Assembly: GCF_000224145.3 (NCBI RefSeq)
Contig: NC_020167.2
Coordinates: 2,854,450 to 2,918,449, forward strand
Reading direction: 5' to 3'
Length of the DNA: 64,000 nucleotides
Source of the DNA: Ciona intestinalis
Lineage: Eukaryota > Chordata > Ascidiacea > Phlebobranchia > Cionidae
Shown: in pieces, positions 28,301 through 40,300 of the stretch
Numbering within the stretch: the first letter of the stretch is position 1
Layout: each line of letters opens with the position of its first letter
Notes under the pieces: model-generated
The model's database searches: none
Seen by the model: the letters and a program-made list of their open reading frames with translations, nothing else
Told to the model about the DNA's origin: nothing
Made by a program: the position numbers and the translations under genes

Positions 28301-31300
28301 TTTTCATCAAAAGCAAACCGAAATAAATATTAAAAACCACAGTTTGTGTTTTTAAGAGTAAGAAGCAACCATAATGTTATTTATTTTTACATATTTATTT
28401 AATATATTATTTAATATTAGTCAGCCATTTATTTTTACAAGCAACTATATTCGCGTTCTTTTATGCACAGATTTGCACAGACACAACAAGCTACCAAATT
28501 CACACTGATTCAGGCATGGTGCCCACCGCACGAACCACTGTGAACATAGTGTGGCAGATGGACGGGGTGGATCTTGAGATCGACACGAAGATCGGGGCTT
28601 ACTTAACCCACCTAGTGGAAACTTTGACAGTAATAACGGGAGACGATGCGAGCTTACGTCGCGATTCTTCTGAATCGGATAGGTAAGGTTGTTTTAATAA
28701 TGCAGACGTGGTTAAGCAATGGTGAAATTTGCATTTAAAGTTAGACTCAAGGTATCCAATCAAATGCTCTCCGTGTACGAATATGTTTGCTCTGTTTACA
28801 TATCTATACTTCTTTCTGTATATAGAGAATATTCTCTATATAGTAGGGTGGGGGAAGATGGTCACTTTTTCATTCCATTTTCTCATCCCATTTGGTAGTA
28901 AACAAAAAAAATTCAAAGAATTATAAAACTGTATCCTCTTGACTCCCATATAGACCATTGTTACTTGTTTAAAACACGATTCGAAAACTTGGATATTTTG
29001 TGCAGAATGTGCTAAAGGTGTCCCATCTTTCCCCACCCTACTATATATATTTAAAGATATCTCTGCGCTGACCAGTATACCACAAGCCAGACAAACAAAT
29101 AAATTTAAAATCTCCAGGTTGAATTATGATTCTGTGATGGGTAGTTTGAGTGAGTTAGATGGAACGGGATTAGAGGACACAGTGGATGGAGGGGTGGAGA
29201 TGAGACAGATGGATGATCTTCCTTCATCACATAAGGAACTAACGCAGCGAGAAAAGACAAAGAAATTGGAGCAAGAATTAAATGAACAGGTTGGTGGTTG
29301 GTGGTTGGTGGTTGGTGGTTGGTGGTTGGTGGTTGGTGGTTGGTGGTTGGTGGTTGGTGGTTGGTAGTTGGCACAAGGTCAACTTTTATTACAACATATG
29401 GTTATTTTACTGTGTGGTGCATATTTGTCCTATTTTTATTTTTTTTGTATTGATGGGTATGAAACTTAAATATAAAATATGAGATGTTACTTTATCTTTT
29501 AGCAAACTTTTTCCAATTTGAAAATGGTATGTTAGTGGATGTGACCGTTTTACATTTCATCATTTTATTAAAACGCTTTTTATTAAAAATAAAGTATGTT
29601 AGTGAAATGTAACCGTATTGCAAACGCTCCGGACTGTACATTTTAATATTCAACCATGTTTTGCATATTTTTTTGTAAAATTTTTATTAAACACCTCTCA
29701 TCTTACTTTCAGGTTCGAGTAGTGAATGATCTCAAATCCCTCGGAGCAAAACCAGCGTTGATCGAAGAGCAAGTGAGGAAACTCCACACACTAGAGGTCG
29801 CCCTTTCATCAATCTTTCGACAAACTTTCCGAAACAAACTTCGTCGTTCAAGCACCAAGCAAGCATCGGTTGGTCTTCTGTTATTTTATTTGAAAAAAAA
29901 TTGAATAAAACCTTTTTAAAATTTTATTTAAACTTTTTTAAAGTTTTATTTAATTTATTCTAATTTTTTTTTACTTTTTTTCACTTAATGAAACTAATAC
30001 CTATCTTTAATTTTTAAAGATATTTTATTTTGTTAAATTTTAATAAAGCTTTATTATATAATTATTAGTTGATTAATGATTAATCTAATTTTTTTTTTTT
30101 CTTTTCTTCCACTTTCCACAGTCAAGCTTTAAAAGACCTGGTCACCGCAGATCAATGTCAACTGCAGTTGGCAGCAGGTTAGATACTGCCCTATACATAT
30201 TTTATCTTATTTGTGATTTGTGATCGTACAAAATTAGAATAAAGTAAAAACTTTTACACTAATTCTACTTTATTTCTGCTGCCAGAAGGACACAAAAAAA
30301 TTGATGAAATTATTTATGTTGCAAAACAACTGTAATATTTTAACATCCCCCCCCACAGAAATCTACCACCCCCAAAATCTGCGCAGTCCGCCTTCTCCAC
30401 ATTGCCACCCAGTGTTAAACACAATTTACTTGGTGACTCTAGCCCCACCGCGTGGAACTTCCCTCTGAAACAGAATGTTGAATACAAAGAAGTTTTTAGT
30501 CCCCAACCCCCACATGCTATGAAAGATATCTCATCATCTGATACTTCATCTGCTGATTATGGTATCTTATATTTATATTTACACTACAGTTTATATATGG
30601 TATTACTTGGGGCCTATCCTGGCCTAAATTCTAAGACGATGGCGAACCAAGCCAGTTATACGCTACAGTTTATATATGGTATTTCATATTTACACTACGG
30701 TTTATATATGGTATTATATATGGTATCTCTTGTGGCCAATCCTAGCATAAAGTCTCGGACTGATGGTGAACCACTCTGCGTGACCTCACCCACATAGAAT
30801 ATTTGATATCTAACATTTACAATATAGTTTATATATGGTGTGTCACAGTTATATCATTTATACGACTGGTGTTGTGGCACAGTGGTCAGTGTGCCTGCCT
30901 TTAACTTAGAGGTTACGAGTTCAAGGCTCATCATACTGTGGCAGGGTCATAGGACCTCACCCATATAGAGGGCACAGATAAAAAAAAATGTAAAGTACCG
31001 TTTTTTTCACGAAATGCACTTTTTAAAACGAGCTTTGCAGCTATGAAATGATGTTTCTATGTTTACAGATATTTCCGAGGATGAAGTCGACGGGGGTAAA
31101 ACTCATGGAGCGCGACGCTCACTCTACCTTGACGACTCGATGGATGGGTCACATGATCTAACGCATGACCGAATATCATTAACGCAACCACAAAATATCT
31201 CCCACGTAAGAAAAATGAATATTCCAGGATATTGTCATAATATCTATGAGTTGCATCACTACAGCTTGACAGGGAGCATGTGGTGTGGATGTTATGCAAC

Positions 31301-34300
31301 ACGACAACACATTTTATAGTTCTTAAAATTAACAGCAGAAAAAGAGTCATAAAAGAATATTTGTTGCATATGTGTATAAGCTAACATACTATACAAAAAT
31401 TACTTTAGTACCTTTAGTATCTTTTAACTCACATTACCCATATATTATTCCATTCTATATGGGTAGGATCCTTGGCGAGACATACAATCTGACTTTAAAA
31501 CTCGAACTGACCCATTACCCCAACAATAATTAAAATGCTACAACCCATTAGTGACTACTAGATTAGAGCAATGTCCGCTAAGTGTCTTTCACAAGGACAC
31601 ATACGTCAAACAGTGCCAATACCGAGCATGGAACTCGGTATCTTTCAGTTACTATGCATCACATAACCACTAAGCCACAAGTCAGCATATGTTACCACAG
31701 ATGACGACAGCGGGTATAGAAGCTGACCTTGAGTTAACCCTGGATATCAGGGTTGAAATACAAGGTGGTAAGATCGTGTGTCATCCAACCAAGCCATCGG
31801 ACCCTTCGAGGTAAAATTGAAATATTTTCTTTGATTACATATTTGTAACTGTCAGTAAATCAAATAAAATTTTGAACTGTTACTTGGAGTTACTTGGGGG
31901 AATTTTAAATCCATCCATTAATTTTTCTAAATTAAAAAAAGAATTCAAATTAATTACTGGTGATGGTTGAATCAAATAAACATTTTTTTAACTGTAAAAT
32001 TAAGGTCTATTTCAAACCTATTAATTCTTTCATTTAGCTGTTTTTCCCATTCATAATATTGGAGCCAACCATGACAAATTTGTTTGTAAATTGTAGAAAC
32101 ATATTTGGAAATTGGAGATTTGGGCAAGCAGTGGCCCATTACTTCTGACTATTCCTTCATACAACAGTTTAACAAATTAGTTTGCATAAAACTAACAAAA
32201 CCACTTCAGTTTTATGCAAACTTCAAATACAAACACAACAGCCCATCATATTAAGCTATTTCTATTTATTAGGATTTCTACATAACAATTAAAATGTTTT
32301 TTTATTTAATTTTTTTTATTGGAATTAGAATTTGTTATTTGAATTTTATTGGTTAAAGTTAGAATGTTATTTATTACAATTTCTACATTAAATATTGTTG
32401 TTTATTATTTTTGATGTTTGTTCATTATAGTTTCACATTGTTTCAGCTTATCCAGTCAAGCACGACCGAAACCAAGTGATCATGTGACCGTGGCAAACAA
32501 CACGACCTTCTTTATTCCTGGGGTCGAGGTCAAAGTTCATTATAATTCAGAAAGTCGAGAAACGACAAAACAAACGCCCGACTCTCCACAGGTTAGAACT
32601 TTTATTTAAACTCTCTTAAGCCTAGGGTCGATTGCTGCACTACCTTATAAAAAATAAACATAAACTAAAAATAGCTTTAAAATTATAAACAGGGAAAAAA
32701 GTTATAAAAGGTTTTACAGCTTTGTATAAATAGTTTATCAAATTTTAGTTAATTGTACATTTGCTATTCTCTATTTGATCAAAGTGTAATTAAATTTTTT
32801 TATTGGTATAAATTTTGTTTTTAGTTATATGTTTCGTTAATTTTGTGTAAACCTTTTTGTTTTTGTATAAGCAGTTTTTTATCCGCGTGTGATGGGGTAG
32901 ATGTAGTTATTATAAAACATGGGTGCCATGTTTCATACACTTTCTACCTTACAAGTTATTTTATATATGTAAATTTACGCTACAAATATAAGGTAAATCA
33001 ATAAAATATTTTTATTTAAGTTAAAATATATAAAATATACTTTTTTTTAATTAAAAAACATAAAATATAATTTGTTTTTTCAAATGTGAAAATGAATTTT
33101 AATGTAAAAATAAAAATCTCCCTGATCTTCAGACTCAACCCGGAGGTTCGAAGATCCCCCACATCCAGATCAACTCTCCTCCTCATTCCTCTCACATCAA
33201 ATCTCATCCAGGATCACGAAGAGCTTGTGTGTACACGTGGTTCTCCATCCAATCTCTTCCCGAGATGATCATCAGTCCTTGCTTCCTGGACTTCCTGGAG
33301 CAAACTTTTGATGCGGTTCCCGTCACTCCAACTCTTCGAGGATCAAGGAATCCATCCCAGAAGACAAGTGAGAAAGTTTTATTTTTAGAATATTAAAGTC
33401 ATTTTTATTCATTTTATTCTCTTTTTAAATAATAATTTTTTTTAGTTAGTTTTATTTTTTCTTTACTTTTATTTTTGGGGGATTCATTATTTTTGTTTCA
33501 TTACTCTTTTTATTCACTTTATAGTTTTCAGATTATTAATTTTTTTATTCATTTAATATTTATATTCACTTTTTTAGTTATTTTCATTTATTTTATTCAC
33601 GTTTAATTTTTCAGTCATTTTTTGTTTATTGACTATTTCATTCACTTTTAATTCTTTAGACGATTATTTTTTGCTCTTCATTCCTTTATTTTATTCACTT
33701 TTAATTTCCAGATGATTCGTTTGACTCTTCATCCGAAGATGATGCAGACATGGACATCGGAGCTGTTGAAGTATTCAACACAACCATGGCTGCTTTACCA
33801 GTAGATGTAGTTGTGTATGTTCATGTACAACCATCACAGGTTGGTACCCGTATGTGTAACCGGGAAAATTAAATAATAGGCCAATTTTTTTTTAATTTTA
33901 ACTTAATTTTTTTAAGCAAGCTTTTCTTAATTTTCAACTGAAGTTTTATTTTGGTTAAGCAAAAATAATTAATTAATTTTTTTTTTCAAATGGGATCATT
34001 TTTAAAATTTGTTTGATGGACTACTCTGACCTAAATCACAGGTTTCTTAACATAAGACCTCACCTATATAGCTTATAATCTATATGTTTTTAACTATATC
34101 TAGCTGATTTTAGAATTTCATATGTTTAAAACGGCTCAAATTTTTCGTATAATCCATTTTTTTTCAGGTTTTCTTTAATTGCCAACCCATGTCCCGAGTA
34201 GAATGTTTGCTTCACGTGCCAAGTTTAGATCTTGTATTCAGCAGCATAGGTGGTTCAGCATTACAAACTTCCCCAACCAACACAACAGCATTCACTTATC

Positions 34301-37300
34301 CAGATAAAGGTAACTCTTTGTTTTAAATAGTTAAAAAAATAATAATTTAAACATATTTCACAAATAAAAGGCTCTCTTTTAAAAACTCTTTGTTTGTAAA
34401 TATATTTTATTAAAAATTTTCCAGAAAAAAAGCTAACAAATTTCAGACATTAAATTTATTTTTTTAGACACTGACAAGTTTCACAACTTCTCAACTCAGA
34501 ACATTAATGATCAAACACAAGGTATTTTGCACTTTGGTTAAAATCAGGACTGGATTTTAAAGACTAAAGCCCTTAGAAGTATATATTAATTCTGATAACA
34601 GATCGTTCAACTTAATTTTTTACAACCTGGACTAAAAGTGTATTATTTAAATTTTTCAAATGAGTGTTCTGATAAATCCTAATATACATAAAAGAATAAA
34701 AATATAATTTAACACTATTGTGATCACAAAAACATATTTTATTTTTTAAATCACCCATTTTTTAAAACAATTATAAGCAATTTTTAATTATTTTTTTAAT
34801 CTGAAATTAAATAAAATATATTTTGTTTTTTTTACAACATAACAAAATTACTTCCATCTTTGCTTTTTACCCAAAGGTTCCACGTTTCCAAACGGCATCA
34901 GCTTCACAGCAATAATGTCGGATTTCTCCCTGTATGTTTTCCACCCATATGGAACACAACAGTCTGTGGGCATCGATATCTCACACAACCCAAACCCTGC
35001 AAGGAAAGATTCTCTCAGTATTAACTTGGAAGTGGTTAAGGTAAAAAATCTTTTATTTTTTGTAGATTTTTTTAATTTGCAAGTATCTTTTTTTGTTTAT
35101 TTTTATTTTTTTTATTACATTACTTGGTGGCTGTTAAGGTAAAACTTAAAAACTAACTTTTTGTACTTTATCTTTTTTAGAATTTTGTAAAAATTTGAAT
35201 AATTTTTTTCTAATGTTATTTTAATTAAAAAATCGTTATAAATTTTTTGGAAGCTTTGCTTTTTAATATAGGTATTCAGAGAAGTTAGTCCATTAAGTTT
35301 ATGGAAATCTTATATTAATATAAACTTAATCGCATACTGAGAAATACTGAGAAAGCGAAGAAGAAAAAATATTTTAATTGAAAGACACGATATATAGCAA
35401 CAAAACACTGGATGTTAAAGTTTAAAAGATTTTTTATAACCAGATCAACATAGTTCGAACAAGACGAGGAAATGTAAATCTTGATGCGAGTCAATCGGGT
35501 GTGAAATTAACCGATCAACAAAAAGTTTTCATTCATTTGTCAGCTTTGTTAGATATCGGTAAATGCTTTGGTTGAAAAATATTTAAAACTTTGTCTTAAA
35601 ATTGTGAACCGGCATATATACGGTTTAAATAATATTAAAAGAGTATAAGGTTTGGATTTTTTATATAGTTCTGCTTTTTAATTTTTTTGTAAATCTGTTT
35701 AAAAAAAGGGTTTGTATTTTTTTAATTAAGAGGTTATTTGATTATTTTGTATAATGTTAATAAATGGGTAGGCGTGTTCATTTGTTTGGAATTTCTGAAA
35801 CAAAAATCTTAGCATTTAGCGATAAAAAATTGGGTATTACGTTGAAAGCTAATTTTTAATGCTTTAAAACCTAGTAGTTTGTACATTTTCAAAGATAACC
35901 TAATGACAGCTACGGGTTGGATATATAGTAGGGCGGGGGAGGATGGGACACTTTTCATTCTATTTTCTTGTTGCATTCGATATTAAACATAAAACATTTA
36001 AAAGATTGTAAAACCGCATCTTAACGACTCCCATAGATCGTTGTTAATTGTTTTAAACGCGATCAGTGTATTTAGATAATATGTGCTAAACTTAAAACAT
36101 GAAAATATTTGGTTTTTCTATTTGGTTTCCAAGTTTTCATGGTTATTTACAGGAAAAGCTTCATTTAAATATGACATGAGAAGACTTAGTGAGATCCTTG
36201 CTTTCCCAAGAGCTTGGTACAGGAAAAGTATCGCTAGGAGAATTTTCTTTGGAGATGCTGCTTCAACTAATAAGTAAGTTGTAATATGATGTTTAGCATT
36301 TTGTAAAGCCATTTTATTGAACCTGTGATGTGGTATGATAATTTTCACTCAAAAAAAAAGAAAAAAATATTATTAAGTTTATGTATTTGTTTTAAAAGGT
36401 AAAATTACAAAACATTTTTATTAAATTTAAAGGTTTAAACTTTTATTTTAAATTTTAGGCCAAAAGAGGAAGAAACAAAGAGAGCAAGCTCATTTTTAAA
36501 CCAAGATCCGCTTGTTTCTCCAAAACGTAGATTTGCTTCTCATACATCTACCGCCACCAATGACAAACAAACAGGTTAATATTTTATATTTTCAGATTAT
36601 ATTTAGTTTCTGTACTAACCAAACTTATTTGCCTTACCCCAAGCATGTTTTTCTTTTTTTGCCATGATCAATTTTTTTATGTTTTTTGCCATAATCAATT
36701 TGTTTACCTTTTTTCCAATAATCAATTTTTTAAAGTTTTTTTCCATAACCAAACAATTTTCCATAATTACTAATCACCAAAAGTCAAACCATTTTTTTGC
36801 AGAAGAAGAAGGTAGCAAGGTGTGGCAAGGTGTTGTGTTGTTTGGTCTACGAATGTCACGTCTCGATGTGGAAATGAACATGAGTAATGTGATGGGACAC
36901 ACAGTGTGGTCATGTGATGAACTCAAAACCAATGGAAAGTTAAACATACACAGCGGTGGAGATAAGGTTCAGAACTTATATGTTTTTCTCATTTAATGGT
37001 TTATTACAAAGTATTTTTTTCCTGTCTTTTCGTTTTAAAAATTTTCAATCTGCACTACTGAAATTGCGGAGACAAGAAAAGTTATTATGTTAGTATATTT
37101 TTGTTGCACATTTTTTAAAGAATGTTTTTTTGCGAAATGATCTTTATTATAGTTAACAATAACATTTATTTTGCTGTATAATGTAATAAATGTTTGATGA
37201 ATAAAAGCCTATACAACTTTCCAGAATGTCTTTCTCTCATGTGGATTAAAAAACTCGCAATTATCAGCAAGAGGAGGAATTATTGGTGGACAGATTGAAC

Positions 37301-40300
37301 TGCAGGAGTTACATGCCAATTGTAAGTGGAAATCTATTTATTTCATACAAAAATTTTAATTCATTCTTTTCCCTTTTTTACAATGACAGAATAGTAGCAG
37401 TTTCCAGCCTTGAACCTGTAACATCTGTTATAAAGGCAAGCACGCTAACCACTGTGTCATTAAAATTTAAAAAAATTTGTATTATAGGCCACTTAATGGA
37501 CCCAGAAGGCAAAGATCCGCTTCACAAAATCCTGGTGAAAATGCACTCACTAGATGGCAGGATAGAGTACATGGGAAGTTGTGTGATGATGGGACGATTG
37601 ACATCTGTCAATCTTAAGTTAAGTGATGAATGGAAAGGACCCAAACTAAGCATCCCAACAAGTATTGAGAAAAGGTTGGTTTGAATAATGTTGTGACTTT
37701 TCGTTGTTTGTTATGAGAAAACAAGTTTAATTTAAACACATCAGTAAAACCAAAACGCATAAAATGTTGTGTTACCGTCGCAAGTAAAATGTATGAATGA
37801 CAAACGAAACGTCCTGGTTAATGTCATTACGTGTCATTGCGACAATGTAACACGTGGCTCATCAAAAAGTCTAACGATTAAAAAAACACTAAAAAACCTG
37901 ATGTGTAAAAATAATGAAACAAATCCATTAATTGTTCTTCACATAATCCCCCACCACTTTACAGTGCTGTGTTTGTACCTGGAAACTTTGGTTGGGATTC
38001 CTTCTGTCTAACTATCTCACGTTCCACCACACCTGATGTTATTAAGATGCTTTCAAAACTTGAGGAGTTTTTCACTCAGCAGTTTCAGAACTCGGTCCGT
38101 GCGTTCACTTCGTGGCGCCATAGTGGCCACTTGGGTGCGCCAGTGAGGAGGCAGCTGTCCGTTACCACACCTCAAGGTAAAAATTCAAATATTGTTAAAA
38201 AAGGTCACAGATGGAAATGGTATAAGATTTATTGGTATTTTAAAATAGCTTTGTATGTTTTACATATTAAACATAATTGGCTTTGTTTAAAATACCTTTT
38301 TTTACTGCTACATTCCTTTTTTGCAACCAACAGCAAGTTTATGTTTTTAATCTCAATATAAATGTAACTTACTTTATCCTCGTGTGGCTGAAAGACCGTG
38401 AAAAACCTTCAAGTTAGAGGCAGGTGTGCTGGCCAACTGTGCTGGGACAATTTTTTACTGTCCCATTCTTATTTTGCAACTAACAGCAAATTTATATTTA
38501 TAATTCCAATATAACATGATTTCAAATCCATTACCACAGTCACATACTCTCATCGTCGTCACTGGCCCCCGGTGTACACGGCGATCAGCGACACTTTTCG
38601 AGCACTAGGTGTCGCCGCAAACCCACAATTCCTCCTCGGAGGATCCATGTGTCTCCACGGCAACGAGCTTACTGTGGTCTGCTTCCATGGATCCAACTTC
38701 AGATCAAAGTCGTGGGTCCTCTTCAACATCCTCGAACCAAACATCGTCTTCTCCACAGAAGTCCAGCAGATTAAAGGTGAAAAAATTGGTTTTCTTATAA
38801 ATTTTCCTAAAATTAAAAAAAAAATGTAAAAACTTTTTTTTTTGGAACTTGTGAAAAATAAAAAAAATGTTAAAAATGTTTTGTTTAATTTTGTTTAATT
38901 AAAAAAAAGGATGTTGAAATTAATTTCTTATTATTTTTAATATAATTTAGGATAAAAATGATTTGCTTAAAAAAAATCTTATTAATATTGTTAAAATAAA
39001 TTGTGTTTGTGGAAATAATGCTGAAGGGTTCAAGTTTGTATTAAAAGATTTGTTGCATTTTTATTAAATCATATTTTGCTCCCTTTTAGAACTAGAGGCC
39101 GGTATTTGTCAAACGTTTTTTTTTTATTTATTTTTTCCTATTAATATTTTTTTCATCCAAATTAAAAATTTTTTTTTAAGAATCTGTTCGTGGAAACGAA
39201 ACCTCCACGCTTGCTATTCAAAGTTTGACCTTTAACCTCGGTCATGACCACTGGTTGAAGACAGGTGGCCCCTCCACTGACCCCATGGCAACTGTCAGTC
39301 GTGTGACGAGGTCACGGCACCAAAACCCACCCCCAAGTGCCGCGTCACTTGACGAATGGTTTGCTTATGTCACAGCTTCGCACAACCAAGGTTGGAATTC
39401 TGTTTTGCATAAATTTTTTATTCAGCTTTGAGTTACCATGTATGTTACTTGTAAGTGATTTTGTTTTTTAATTTTTTATGTATGGCTAATAATTTGTAAT
39501 TAGTGACCACTGGGTTGAAGAAATTGCCCTTATACTTAAGCCTTGAACTAAAAGCTTAAGCCTTGAATACTTAAGCCTTGAACTTAAGCCTTGAACTAAA
39601 GCAGTAAGCCTTGAACCCATTACCTCTGGTTTAGAGGCAGGCGCGCTAACCACCTTTTGCTTTTTTAAGATTTATTTCATAAGCATCGGATAAAGGTTGC
39701 AAATTTTTGAATAATTCTATGTATTTTAAAAAAGTTGGCTGTTAAAAAGGATCTGCAGCTTAAACACAATTTTATGCTGTTTAATGTTTAGTTGGTTACT
39801 TGTAAGCAAGCATGCGGTGTATGAAACATACCACCCCTGTTGTAATTACAACTTTTTATCAATATTGATAAGTTGTAAAAAGCAGCAAATTTTTTATTAC
39901 TTACATTTACTACCCCAGAACTCACAATGCTTCGAACATTAAACGATATCCGGCCGAGTGACATGGGAGTCGGAGGGTCACCAGCAGGTGGAGGTAGACG
40001 CCATCACTCAAGTTCGAGCCAAGCAAGCTACAATCACGATACAGATATAATATTCGCGTTACCCAAACTCCAGTTGGATTTTAAAAGTGAACACATGCAG
40101 GGACCAAATGAACCATCTACGTCTGGTAAGATATAATGTTTCAGTTAATAATCAATTGCCGTTGATTTGTAATTTTGCTTTTATTGTATTTTTAGCTTTT
40201 GTTTACGCCAGAATTATTGCAGATTTATTGTAATGTTTTATTTCATTGACTGAATGTACATATTTTCATTATTTTATTTGCTGGTAAACTCAACATACCT

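Noticed and set aside
29105..29374. Minus-strand frame rich in TTNHQPP repeats and a plus-strand VGGWWLV repeat frame
   Set aside because: Both are translations of the GGTTGGT heptamer array; they have no start context or family and lie partly in BLTP1 exon 50 read the wrong way.
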